Shown piece by piece: positions 1-9,260 of a stretch of 64,000 bases of DNA. The stretch lies in contig CAMBEP010000002.1 of NCBI GenBank assembly GCA_945865635.1, positions 1 through 64,000 of the forward strand. The letters run 5' to 3'. Position numbers and translations under genes: made by a program. The DNA comes from Candidatus Kuenenia stuttgartensis (GTDB lineage: Bacteria > Planctomycetota > Planctomycetia > Isosphaerales > Isosphaeraceae). The first letter of the stretch is position 1. Every line of letters begins with the position of its first letter. The notes under the pieces were generated by a model that made no database searches, was not told where the DNA came from, and was given only the letters and a program-made list of their open reading frames with translations.

Positions 1-402
1 GGGAAATCCTGAAAAACAAGGGCTCCAGATGGTGGGGGTCAGGGGGAAACTTTGCGCACAAAAAAGGTTTTCAAAGAAAACGGGCCCTGAATGCATAAAC
101 AATCGTTGATTTGTGCGAAATTCGAGTACTCATGAAATATTCGGGTTAATGGTCGCGAAGAGTATAAACCGAAACCATAAATCACCTTATGATATAAAAG
201 CGAAAACTACGAATCGCCGGGTCAAAGGATTTCCGATCTCGCTTATCACCGATCGAGGTAGATCGTTTTACGATTTCCAAAAAAAGTTGATGAAGAATTT
301 TTCCGGCTTGGGTATCGTAGCGAGTTGGGCCAGGATTAAGCTCAGGCAATCTCATTCTAACATCGCATTGCTCGAATACGACGCACGGAGTTCACACCGA
401 CC
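1..402. other. Intergenic region with one arm of a dispersed repeat
   Basis: I see no convincing gene here. A 97-codon open frame (113-406) runs into the next gene, resembles no family I know and has no ribosome binding site. Positions 146-166 match 42030-42050 exactly over 21 bases; the core GGTCGCGAAGAGTATA is part of the structured intergenic repeat described at 41841-42050. A second shared string, AACAAGGGCTCCA, lies at 15-27 and again at 41745-41757, so the two intergenic regions may be related over a longer stretch. Confidence 0.6.
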
Positions 403-2322
403 ATGAGTCTCATGCCTTCATTCCGCAAATGGTATGTCGTTCTCGGCTTATCTGCCTCAGTCACTTGCCTGGGCCTGACCCATGCAAATCAGCCACCCGA
501 CACAAAAAACCAGACAAAATCACAAACCAAACCGGAATCGCCCAAGACCAAAGCTGGCGATGATATTGTCGCCAAAATTCGTGAGGAGGGGCTCAACCAC
601 TCCCAGGTCATGAAAACGGTGCTCTATATGACAGACGTCATCGGCCCGCGACTGACCAACTCACCGGGCCTGAAGCGAGCCAACGAGTGGACAGCCAAGA
701 CGCTTACCGAATTCGGCCTCGAAAATGCCAAACTCGAGCCCTGGGGGCCATTCGGTACTGGATGGACCCTGAAGCGATTCTCGGCCCAGGTCACCGAACC
801 GCTCTGCATTCCTCTGATCGGAATTCCCAAGGCTTGGTCGCCGAGCACGGAGGGGGTCGCCAAAGGAGATCTCATCCACCTGGATGCCACCGACGAAAAA
901 GGCCTTGAAAAATACAAGGGCAAGCTCAAGGGAGCCATCGTTCTGGTCGGCAGCCCGCGTGAAGTCAAGGCTCTTTTTGAAGCTCCCGGCAAGCGCCACA
1001 CCGATAAAGATTTACTGGCCATGGCCAATGCCCCTGAGCCAGTGCAGGGCGGTGGCGGGCGAGGTGGCCCGCAGGGAAAAGCCTTGACGAAAAAGGCGGA
1101 AGAGTCCCAAAAGTCGGAACCCGCCAAAGCCAAGGACTCCGCCGAATCAAAAACGTCCGATACGGTCTCCCGGATCCGCGCTGGAATGTCGTTTCCATCG
1201 CGACGCATCAAGTTTCTGCTGGATGAAAGTGCTGCCGTGATGGTCGAAACCAGCTCCAAGGGCGATGGCGGAACCTTCTTTGTGCAATCGGCCAGCGTTC
1301 CACAACCCCCACCCGCTGCCGGCTCGGAAACCCCCGCCGGCGGACGCGGCATGGGACCACGTGTCAATCCGCACGACAAAAACGCACCAAAAACCATCCC
1401 TCAGGTTGTCGTGACTGTCGAGCATTTCAACCGCCTGTCACACATGCTCAAAGCCGGCGAAAAGCTCAAAGCCGAAATTGAAATCGCAGCCGAATTTCAA
1501 AAAGACGACCTCATGGGATACAACACCGTCGCCGAAATTCCCGGCACTGACCTAAAAGACGAAATCGTCATGCTCGGCGGCCACATGGATAGCTGGCACG
1601 GCGGCACAGGCGCCACCGACAACGCGGCCGGCTGTGCTGTGGGTATGGAAGCTGTCCGAATCCTCAAAAAACTCGGGCTCAAACCACGCCGCACCATTCG
1701 GATCGCTCTCTGGACCGGCGAAGAACAAGGCCTGCTCGGCTCAAGAGGCTATGTCAGCCAGCAATTCGGCAGCATTCAGGGGGTCGCTTCAGGCTTGGAC
1801 GGAATGTTTGCATCGTCCATGAACCCATCCGCTCCAATCATCAAAAAACCTGCCTACGACAAGTTCCAGGCCTATTTCAATCTGGACAACGGTTCCGGCA
1901 AAATTCGCGGTGTCCACCTTCAGGGCAACGAAGCCGCCAGGCCCATCTTTCGCAAGTGGCTCCAGCCATTTGCCGACATGGGCGCCACCACCATCACCGC
2001 CAACAACACAGGCGGAACCGATCACCTCTCCTACGACGCCATCGGCCTTCCCGGATTTCAATTCATTCAGGACGAAATTGAATACGACGAACGAACCCAC
2101 CACTCCAACATGGACGTCTACGACCGACTTCAGGCCGATGACCTCAAACAGGCTTCAATCATCATGGCCTCCACGATCTGGAACGCCGCCAATATGGACG
2201 AACGCTTCCCTCGCAAAACCTTGCGACGCCCCTTGCTGACCGAACAAGAAGCCAAGTCCAAGGATTCAGAGAAAAAAAACACCGCCCCGGAAACCAAAAA
2301 ATCCGCAACAACCGCCGGCTGA
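403..2322 (+). CDS. Secreted M28-family zinc peptidase with PA-type insert
   Basis: A 639-residue exported aminopeptidase or carboxypeptidase of family M28 (carboxypeptidase Q-like), expected to trim peptides outside the cytoplasm. The N-terminus is a signal peptide (hydrophobic residues about 11-27, then HANQPP). The di-zinc site is readable: His394 and Asp396 (GGHMDSW), bridging Asp406 (GATDNAAG), catalytic Glu440/Glu441 (WTGEEQG), Asp495 (FNLDNGSG) and His566/567 near the end. A protease-associated-like region precedes the catalytic domain and contains two low-complexity Gly/Pro/Lys-rich stretches at about 212-250 and 300-325, which make the protein longer than usual. The ATG at 403 is used; Met4 is an alternative. 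A strong terminator follows, so it looks monocistronic. Confidence 0.9.
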   Translation: MSLMPSFRKWYVVLGLSASVTCLGLTHANQPPDTKNQTKSQTKPESPKTKAGDDIVAKIREEGLNHSQVMKTVLYMTDVIGPRLTNSPGLKRANEWTAKTLTEFGLENAKLEPWGPFGTGWTLKRFSAQVTEPLCIPLIGIPKAWSPSTEGVAKGDLIHLDATDEKGLEKYKGKLKGAIVLVGSPREVKALFEAPGKRHTDKDLLAMANAPEPVQGGGGRGGPQGKALTKKAEESQKSEPAKAKDSAESKTSDTVSRIRAGMSFPSRRIKFLLDESAAVMVETSSKGDGGTFFVQSASVPQPPPAAGSETPAGGRGMGPRVNPHDKNAPKTIPQVVVTVEHFNRLSHMLKAGEKLKAEIEIAAEFQKDDLMGYNTVAEIPGTDLKDEIVMLGGHMDSWHGGTGATDNAAGCAVGMEAVRILKKLGLKPRRTIRIALWTGEEQGLLGSRGYVSQQFGSIQGVASGLDGMFASSMNPSAPIIKKPAYDKFQAYFNLDNGSGKIRGVHLQGNEAARPIFRKWLQPFADMGATTITANNTGGTDHLSYDAIGLPGFQFIQDEIEYDERTHHSNMDVYDRLQADDLKQASIIMASTIWNAANMDERFPRKTLRRPLLTEQEAKSKDSEKKNTAPETKKSATTAG

Positions 2323-2360
2323 TTCACAAAGTCTTGCAAATTTGATCCATCCTCTCCAGG

Positions 2361-2396
2361 CGACGGCTCCAAAATTCGGGCCGTCGTTTTTTTATT
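2361..2396 (+). terminator. Rho-independent terminator of the M28 gene
   Basis: Perfect 7-bp stem CGACGGC / GCCGTCG (2361-2367 with 2380-2386) around a 12-nt loop, followed at once by a run of seven T and further T-rich sequence. It lies 38 bases after the stop codon at 2322. Confidence 0.9.
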
Positions 2397-2425
2397 TTGT
2401 CATTCGCATACTTCTCTGATATAAT
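2397..2425 (+). promoter_or_regulatory. Sigma70-type promoter for the DUF1549/DUF1501 genes
   Basis: TTGTCA at 2397-2402 (five of six consensus bases) and TATAAT at 2420-2425 (six of six), separated by exactly 17 bases. It sits directly behind the preceding terminator and about 40 bases before the start at 2467, giving a 5' leader of about 35 bases. This is the best promoter match I noticed in the window. Confidence 0.7.
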
Positions 2426-2466
2426 GAATTTCATCCAGCCAAGCCTGATCCAAAGGCGCACCGCAC

Positions 2467-5412
2467 ATGATAACTCATCGCCCCCTTCAGAACCATCTTC
2501 TGGCAAACGTCTGCCTTTTAGGGCTCGCAGGTTTATGGGTCCACCCGATCCATGCCAGCGAACCCCAAAAAACCAGTTTTGCAAGCGATATCCGCCCGAT
2601 CCTCTCCAAATGCATCACCTGCCACGGGCCATCCAAGCAGGAAAACGGCCTTCGGCTCGACAATGCACGCGATGCCGCCAAACTCAAGGCCATTGTGGCC
2701 GGCCATGCCTCCGAATCAGGCTTGATAAAACGTGTCACATCCGCCGACCCTGACCACCGCATGCCGCCCGCCGAAACGGGCAACCCACTCACCCCAAAAC
2801 AGGTGGAAACGCTGCGAAACTGGATCGACAGCGGTGCCGAATACACCCCCCACTGGGCCTTCCAGCCAATCACAAATCCACAACCGCCCGACATCAAAAC
2901 CGCCTGGGTCAAAAACTCCATCGACCCCTTCATTTTAAGCACCCTGAATCGACTCTCCCTGACACCTTCTCCAGAAGCCGATAAAGCCTCTTTGCTCAGG
3001 CGAGTCAGTCTGGATCTCACCGGTTTGCCACCCACCCCGGCCGAATCCATTGCATTTCAAAACGACCGCCGGCCAGATGCTTACGAACATCAGGTGCAGC
3101 GATTGCTGGCGTCCCCCCATTATGGCGAACGCCAGGCCCGCCACTGGCTCGACCTGGCCCGCTATGCCGACTCCAATGGCTATACCATCGACGGACCTCG
3201 ATCCATCTGGCCTTGGCGCGACTGGGTTATCAAAGCCCTGAATCAGGACATGCCATTCGACCAGTTCACACTTGAGCAACTCGCCGGCGATCTAATCCCA
3301 AATGCAACCCAGGAACAAATTCTGGCCACAGGATTCCATCGAAATACCGCCTTCAACGAAGAAGGTGGAACCGACCCAGAACAGTTCCGGGTCGAGCGCA
3401 CCATCGACCGCACCAACACCACAGGCACCGTCTGGCTGGGCATGACCGTCGGCTGTGCCCAATGCCACGACCACAAATATGACCCAATTCGCCAGCGTGA
3501 TTATTATCAGCTTTTTGCGTATTTCAATAATGTCGACGAACCCAAAATCAGTGTCAACTCCCCCAAGGTCCAAGCCGAAGTCCACCAACTCAAGCGACAA
3601 CTGGCCAACCTCGAAACCCAAAACCCACTCGCCAGGTCGCCCGCCCTCCCAACCAACGACGAAATCAACCAGTTTCGATTCGCCAGCCGCAATGCATTCC
3701 AGATTGCCCCCGTTACCAATGCAATCGCCTTAAAAGCCAGCCTGGAAATTCAGCCGGATCAGTCCATACTTGCTTCCGGTACCAATGCAGGCGGCGAAAC
3801 TTACAAAATTCAATTCAAATCACCATTCGCCAAACTCTCAGCCATTCGCCTGGAAACACTCACAGATCCATCACTCCCCAAAACCGGCCCCGGGCGCGGA
3901 TCCAATGGTCAATTCCGGCTCCTGAAAGTCCGCTTGAGCCAGAACAACCAAAATCTGCCCCTGGCGTCCGCCGATGCCGACATCGAGCAGACCGGTTTTC
4001 CGGTCTCGGAGACCATCCAATCCACACCAATGGCCAAAGGCTGGTCGACCCACTCCGGAAAATCGGATGGCCCAAATCAGCCGGGCACAGCCATTTTCAG
4101 ACTTTCAAACGAAATGGCCGTTTCTGCCGACTCGATTTTCACCCTTGAATTGCAATTTCCCGACAAGCCTGCCGGCGCGGCGATCGGTAAATTCCGAATC
4201 TCCGTAACCGATGCAGGCACCCTGTTTCTCAACTTGCCCATCCCGGCCCAGGCCATCATCACATCCACACTTGCACCCCTGGAGCCATCCCAGAAACAGG
4301 CCTTCATTGATCTCGTTCAATTGAAGTCCCAAAAGGCCGACCCCAAAGCCGTCCGACTGCGCACCCTGATCCGCACCCTTGAAGAGACCACGACAAGCCT
4401 GGCCCTCTCGGTACCAGCCAGCCCACGCACCACCCGAATTCTCCAGCGCGGCGATTTCCTCCAGCCCGGCGAGCCCGTCAATGCCAATACCCCACAAGTT
4501 TTTGACCACCTCAAGCCCATTCCTGAAAAAACCGCTCCGGATCGGGTCCAGCTTGCCAAATGGCTCACCCGCCCGGATCATCCACTGACATCACGCGTCG
4601 CCGTAAATCGCGAATGGCAAAAATTCTTCGGCTCAGGCCTCGTCGAAACAGAAAACGACTTTGGCCTTCAAGGCTCGCTGCCAACCCATCCAGAACTTCT
4701 CGACGCACTCGCCAGCCGCTTCATGGCCGATGGATGGAGCCTCAAACGATTGCATTATCTGATCGTCACCAGCGCCACTTACCGTCAATCCTCCAGACAC
4801 CGGCCTGACCTCAATGCAATGGATCCACAGAATCGTTATTTTGGCCGCCAGAACCGGTTGCGGCTCGACGCCGAAACCATTCGCGATAATGCCCTTGCCG
4901 TCACAGGCCAATTTGCAAAAACAATTGGCGGCCCGCCTGTATTTCCGCCCCAGCCTGCCGAACTCTTCCAATTCACCCAAAGCCAGCGAGGCTGGAAGAC
5001 AAGCACAGGCCCCGATCGCTATCGCAGAGGCTTATACACCTGGATCTGGCGACAAAGCCGCCATCCGCTCCTGACAACTTTCGACGCAGCCGATGCCCTC
5101 ACCGCATGCACACGTCGCAACAGATCCAACACCCCCATCCAGGCATTGCATCTTGCGAACGACCCTGTCTTTGTCGAGCTCGCTGAAAGCTGGGCCAAAC
5201 AGGTGCTCGCCCTTGACCCATCCGCATCCGACACCACCAGATTGCAATCGCTCTATCAAGCCTCATTCAATCGCCCACCGGCTGATCCCGAGACGGCCCG
5301 ACTCCTCCATCTGATCTCCTCTGAGCGATCCGCCGGCCATTCGGAACAATTATCCTGGACCACCATCGCCCGTGTCCTGATGAATACCGACGAATTCATC
5401 ACCCGCGAATAA
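2467..5412 (+). CDS. DUF1549/DUF1553 protein with planctomycete cytochrome motif
   Basis: A 981-residue exported protein of the planctomycete PSCyt1-DUF1549-DUF1553 type. After a signal peptide (about 1-30) comes a cytochrome-c-like region with CITCH at Cys49-His53, and within DUF1549 a second CxxCH, CAQCHDHKYDP, at Cys330. The C-terminal third carries DUF1553 features (NREWQKFFG, then TRRNRSNTPIQALHLAND). The biochemical role is unproven; these proteins are usually paired with DUF1501 proteins and are proposed to act in periplasmic breakdown of complex polysaccharides. The DUF1501 partner follows 44 bases downstream. Length is normal for the family and the frame is intact. Confidence 0.93.
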   Translation: MITHRPLQNHLLANVCLLGLAGLWVHPIHASEPQKTSFASDIRPILSKCITCHGPSKQENGLRLDNARDAAKLKAIVAGHASESGLIKRVTSADPDHRMPPAETGNPLTPKQVETLRNWIDSGAEYTPHWAFQPITNPQPPDIKTAWVKNSIDPFILSTLNRLSLTPSPEADKASLLRRVSLDLTGLPPTPAESIAFQNDRRPDAYEHQVQRLLASPHYGERQARHWLDLARYADSNGYTIDGPRSIWPWRDWVIKALNQDMPFDQFTLEQLAGDLIPNATQEQILATGFHRNTAFNEEGGTDPEQFRVERTIDRTNTTGTVWLGMTVGCAQCHDHKYDPIRQRDYYQLFAYFNNVDEPKISVNSPKVQAEVHQLKRQLANLETQNPLARSPALPTNDEINQFRFASRNAFQIAPVTNAIALKASLEIQPDQSILASGTNAGGETYKIQFKSPFAKLSAIRLETLTDPSLPKTGPGRGSNGQFRLLKVRLSQNNQNLPLASADADIEQTGFPVSETIQSTPMAKGWSTHSGKSDGPNQPGTAIFRLSNEMAVSADSIFTLELQFPDKPAGAAIGKFRISVTDAGTLFLNLPIPAQAIITSTLAPLEPSQKQAFIDLVQLKSQKADPKAVRLRTLIRTLEETTTSLALSVPASPRTTRILQRGDFLQPGEPVNANTPQVFDHLKPIPEKTAPDRVQLAKWLTRPDHPLTSRVAVNREWQKFFGSGLVETENDFGLQGSLPTHPELLDALASRFMADGWSLKRLHYLIVTSATYRQSSRHRPDLNAMDPQNRYFGRQNRLRLDAETIRDNALAVTGQFAKTIGGPPVFPPQPAELFQFTQSQRGWKTSTGPDRYRRGLYTWIWRQSRHPLLTTFDAADALTACTRRNRSNTPIQALHLANDPVFVELAESWAKQVLALDPSASDTTRLQSLYQASFNRPPADPETARLLHLISSERSAGHSEQLSWTTIARVLMNTDEFITRE

Positions 5413-5430
5413 AACCCAAATAATAAATCA

Positions 5431-5454
5431 GGCAAAAGGCAAAAGGCAAAAGGC
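5431..5454 (+). repeat. Short tandem heptamer before the DUF1501 start
   Basis: Three perfect head-to-tail copies of GGCAAAA (5431-5451) plus a partial fourth, ending just before the ATG at 5457. It occupies the place where a ribosome binding site is expected; a change in copy number would alter spacing or translation of the next gene. Confidence 0.7.
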
Positions 5455-5456
5455 AC

Positions 5457-6902
5457 ATGGCACAATATCCTCCGGAATTTCAGGCAAAAATGCAAAACCT
5501 GATTCACCGCCGCCACTTCCTGAACGACTGCCGAATCGGCCTGGGCGGCATGGCACTGGCAAGCCTGGGCGACACCCTCGCCCCGAATCAGGCCCTCGCC
5601 GGGATGGAACCCGAACCCTTCGGCCCCCATTTTGCACCCAAAGCCAAAACTGTCATTTTTCTCTTCATGGCAGGCGGCCCAAGCCAGCTCGAATTGTTTG
5701 AACCAAAACCGACATTGAACAAGCTGGCCGGCCAGATCACTCCCGACTCATTCACCAAGGGCAAGCGATTTGCCTTTCTCAAGCCAAATGCAAAACTCCT
5801 GGGAACCAAGGAGAAATTCCAGAAATATGGCCAGTGCGGCATGGACCTTTCCGGCCACCTGCCATTCCATCGCGAAATTGTTGACGACATTTGCTGGCTC
5901 CGCGGCATGAAGACCGATGTTTTCAACCACGGTCCCGCCAAGGGCTTCATCAACACCGGTTCGCCCCAGTTTGGCCGACCCAGCATGGGCAGTTGGCTCA
6001 GCTATGGCCTTGGCAGTGAATCCAAAGATCTTCCAGCATTTATTGTATTGCAATCCGGGCCTCGCGGGCCACGCGGCGGGGCAGCCCACTGGTCAAGCGG
6101 CTTCCTGCCCACCCGTCACCAGGGCGTGCCTTTCCTCAAAGGCAATACACCCATCCTTGACCTCGCCCCACCCCAAGGCAGATCCCGAACCGATGAATCC
6201 CGATTCTATGAAACCGTCAAGGGATTAAATGAAATTCGCGAGCGGGAAACCGGCGACCCCGAAATTGCAACCCGCGTGGCCGCCTATGAAATGGCATTCC
6301 GCATGCAGGCCACCGCTCCCGATCTTGTCGACATCCACGGCGAAAGCCCATTGACCCTGAAACGCTATGGGGTCGAATCCGGCAAGCCCTCCTATGCCAT
6401 GAATTGCCTCCTGGCACGCCGCCTGGTCGAGCGTGGCGTCCGTTTCATTCAGCTTTACCATACCGATTGGGACCATCACGGCGGCCCTCTCGACCTCGCG
6501 GATTCACTCACGAAAATCTGCCGGGAAGTCGATCAGCCCACCACGGCACTGATCCAGGATCTCAAACTACGCGGCCTTCTCGATTCCACCCTCGTCGTCT
6601 GGGGCGGCGAATTCGGCCGTACCCCCATGGGCGAATCACGCGAAACAATCGGCCGAGATCATCATATCGATGCCTACACCATGTGGATGGCCGGCGGCGG
6701 CATCAAGCCCGGACTGCTCTACGGCAAGTCTGACGAAATTGGCTACAACGTCATCGAAAACCAAATGCACGTACACGACCTCCAAGCAACCATGCTCCAC
6801 CAGCTTGGGCTCGACCACAAACGACTCACCTATCGCTTCCAGGGCCGCGATTATCGCCTGACCGACGTTCACGGAGAAGTCGTCCACAAAATCCTCGCCT
6901 GA
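5457..6902 (+). CDS. DUF1501 family exported protein
   Basis: A 481-residue DUF1501 protein, a sulfatase/alkaline-phosphatase-fold family that in planctomycetes nearly always accompanies DUF1549/1553 proteins. The N-terminus has a Tat-like leader: twin arginines at 18-19 (HRRHFLNDC) followed by a weakly hydrophobic stretch. Family features include FLFMAGGPSQLELF, the central HTDWDHHGG, and GGEFGRTP followed by GRDHH near the C-terminus, with Asp/His residues able to bind metal. Met12 (5490) is an alternative start that would put the twin arginines at 7-8, the more usual Tat position. It is probably co-transcribed with the upstream gene. Confidence 0.92.
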   Translation: MAQYPPEFQAKMQNLIHRRHFLNDCRIGLGGMALASLGDTLAPNQALAGMEPEPFGPHFAPKAKTVIFLFMAGGPSQLELFEPKPTLNKLAGQITPDSFTKGKRFAFLKPNAKLLGTKEKFQKYGQCGMDLSGHLPFHREIVDDICWLRGMKTDVFNHGPAKGFINTGSPQFGRPSMGSWLSYGLGSESKDLPAFIVLQSGPRGPRGGAAHWSSGFLPTRHQGVPFLKGNTPILDLAPPQGRSRTDESRFYETVKGLNEIRERETGDPEIATRVAAYEMAFRMQATAPDLVDIHGESPLTLKRYGVESGKPSYAMNCLLARRLVERGVRFIQLYHTDWDHHGGPLDLADSLTKICREVDQPTTALIQDLKLRGLLDSTLVVWGGEFGRTPMGESRETIGRDHHIDAYTMWMAGGGIKPGLLYGKSDEIGYNVIENQMHVHDLQATMLHQLGLDHKRLTYRFQGRDYRLTDVHGEVVHKILA

Positions 6903-6945
6903 GTCTGAATCCCTCCATGAAATCATACCGGATATCAATAATTCC

Positions 6946-9252
6946 ATGCGAACCCATTTCTTTTACGTTTGGGAATGGCTCCTGCTGCTCATTTTCTTTA
7001 GCAATTTCCATTCATTCGCCCAGACTGAAATTCCAGCCCCAACTCTCAATCAAATCATCGACTCCAACCGCGATATCATCACCGATTATGCAATCGCACG
7101 CCCCGACGGCCCCACCTATGAATCCATCCTCCCCTTAATGACACCTGTTCGCTGGTCTACAGCCGAATTCCGCCATTTTCCCGTCCTTCTCAGCGCCCCC
7201 AGCTCCACCGTCAAAGGACGAATGGTTTCCAACGGGTCCGCCTTGAATCCATTCGCAAACTTTCCACCGACCTGGAAAGAAGCCGGCCGCTCCCTGCACA
7301 TCTTCCTGGACCACACCAACGAACCCTTCGGCCAGAAATTCGACCAAACCTCCGAAGGACTCTGGCTCGACGGCTGGAAACCCGCTTGGAATGTAAGTTA
7401 TTCCACCTCCAAAAAAAATCATTTTCTACTCGAAGTTTTTGCACCGGTCGAACCCCTCCTCGCTGCACAAGGTGCCTTGTGCTTTCGTCTCTTGCAAATC
7501 GCCGGCCAACCCACCATTGCAACCATCCGACTTGATGCATTCCCAAATCAACAGAAATTAGAAATCGCACAAAAATCAAAACCTGCATTAAAATCGCCTG
7601 AGAAAACCCAGCCAGACCAGTGGATCCAGACCACCAGACAATGGACTCCGAAGCCTGAAGACCCACTCACATGGTCTACCCAGATTAAACCAGGTGAATC
7701 TGCTATCGGAATTTTATTCACCAAGCCAACCAGCCAAAAAATCGAATTCCTTCCTTCCCTCTATGACAACCTGAAATCCAATTGCATCCGTCAATGGGAG
7801 AAACATATTGCCCAATGTGCTGCCTGGGAAATCCCCGAAGAACGCATTCAAAATGCCTGGAAATCCCATTTCGTTTCCATTCTGATGACAATTTCCGGAA
7901 AAAATCCAAACTATAGTGCCATCAATGCCTACGATCACCTCTACATGACCGAAGGGTCTGACCTCCTGCGTGGCCTGGCCTATTGGGGAGCCCACCAGAC
8001 TGTCAATCAGGTCATCGACTCTCAGTTTGCATTCCAGCGCACCGACACCCGAACCGCTGTGGCTGGCCTCAAACTGATTTTATTGCGAGATCTCATCGAA
8101 ATTCTTCAGGCTCCTGATATCTTGACCAACCAAGAACATCGATGGCAGCCAGTCCTGGATTTTATCCAGAATAATCTCAGCCCGGAAAATGGCCTCCCCC
8201 CACCCGACCGATTCGCAGGCGATATCAGTGGAGTCGTCTACAACCTACGCTCATCCGCCCTCTGCTGGAAAGGCCTTTCAGATCTCTCCATTGCACTCAA
8301 TAACTCAGGCCGAAATTCCGAATCCAAAAGAATTTCAATGGTCGCTTCGCAATTGAACGACCACATCATGAAAGCCTTGAAAACCTCCGAATCTTTATCA
8401 ACCGACCCGGATTTTGTACCAATTGGTTTTTTCGGCAAAGATAAGCCCGTTACAAGAATTCCGGATACCCAGGAATCAAGCTATTACAATCTCGTTCTCG
8501 GAAATGTCATCGACAGCGGAATTCTTGACCAACAACGCGAAAACCGCGTTTTTCGATACCTCGACCTCAGGGCCGGCTTATCCATGGGCATGCCACGAAC
8601 CCGACCATTCTGGAAAAACAGCCCCTATTATGGGCAAGATGGAATTGCACCACTTTATGGCCTTAAATACGCCCAGGCAAGGCTGCGGCGCGATCAGCCC
8701 GATCATGCCATCGTCACTCTTTATGGCTGGCTGGCTCATGGCATGACCCGCGACTCGTGTATTCACGGCGAAGGCGTCAGATATTCAGGAGGAGATGCAA
8801 ATGGCCGCTTTTTCCATCTTCCGCCCAATTCCACATCCGCAGCAAACTGGCTCACACTTCTTCGATTCCTCATGATTCAGGAATGGGATCTCGATCACAA
8901 CGGCCAATTCGAAACCCTCCGACTACTCGACGCCACACCCAGACAATGGCTCTCTGATGGCAAAACATTACGAATCCAAAATGCCCCATCACGCTTTGGC
9001 CCAATTTCCATCCACCTTCAAAGCCAACTCCAGAATGGCTTCGTGGAGATCCAATTGCAATTGCCTAAAAATCGCCCTGAATCCACCTCAATCCGGATAA
9101 GATTGCCAAAACCATATCAGGCTTTTGCATTTACAAGCGAAAACAAGACTTATGAAATCCCAGTCAGCCAACGAATCGACCTCTCGAAATTCCATGCAGA
9201 AACCGTCATAAAAATCAAAGTCCAGGTCCGATCCATTCCATCATCCCAATAA
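6946..9252 (+). CDS. Large secreted protein of unknown function
   Basis: A 768-residue exported protein with signal peptide (WEWLLLLIFFSNFHSFAQ, about 9-26). I do not recognise a named family. Its make-up, a beta-rich N-terminal third followed by a long helical central part with many aromatic and acidic residues (YDHLYMTEGSDLLRGLAYW; RDSCIHGEGVRYSGGDANG), is reminiscent of six-hairpin glycosidase-like enzymes. That, and its position between DUF1501 and sugar-oxidoreductase genes, suggests a role in polysaccharide breakdown; this is inference. It begins 43 bases after the DUF1501 stop and may belong to the same transcript. Confidence 0.8.
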   Translation: MRTHFFYVWEWLLLLIFFSNFHSFAQTEIPAPTLNQIIDSNRDIITDYAIARPDGPTYESILPLMTPVRWSTAEFRHFPVLLSAPSSTVKGRMVSNGSALNPFANFPPTWKEAGRSLHIFLDHTNEPFGQKFDQTSEGLWLDGWKPAWNVSYSTSKKNHFLLEVFAPVEPLLAAQGALCFRLLQIAGQPTIATIRLDAFPNQQKLEIAQKSKPALKSPEKTQPDQWIQTTRQWTPKPEDPLTWSTQIKPGESAIGILFTKPTSQKIEFLPSLYDNLKSNCIRQWEKHIAQCAAWEIPEERIQNAWKSHFVSILMTISGKNPNYSAINAYDHLYMTEGSDLLRGLAYWGAHQTVNQVIDSQFAFQRTDTRTAVAGLKLILLRDLIEILQAPDILTNQEHRWQPVLDFIQNNLSPENGLPPPDRFAGDISGVVYNLRSSALCWKGLSDLSIALNNSGRNSESKRISMVASQLNDHIMKALKTSESLSTDPDFVPIGFFGKDKPVTRIPDTQESSYYNLVLGNVIDSGILDQQRENRVFRYLDLRAGLSMGMPRTRPFWKNSPYYGQDGIAPLYGLKYAQARLRRDQPDHAIVTLYGWLAHGMTRDSCIHGEGVRYSGGDANGRFFHLPPNSTSAANWLTLLRFLMIQEWDLDHNGQFETLRLLDATPRQWLSDGKTLRIQNAPSRFGPISIHLQSQLQNGFVEIQLQLPKNRPESTSIRIRLPKPYQAFAFTSENKTYEIPVSQRIDLSKFHAETVIKIKVQVRSIPSSQ

Positions 9253-9260
9253 CTCCATAA

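Noticed and set aside
113-406. 97-codon open frame at the window start
   Set aside because: Overlaps the next gene start, contains the dispersed repeat, has no ribosome binding site and no recognisable product.
624-1397. 257-codon antisense frame inside the first M28 gene
   Set aside because: Opposite strand of a gene with intact zinc motifs; the translation is low-complexity Pro/Arg/Ser.
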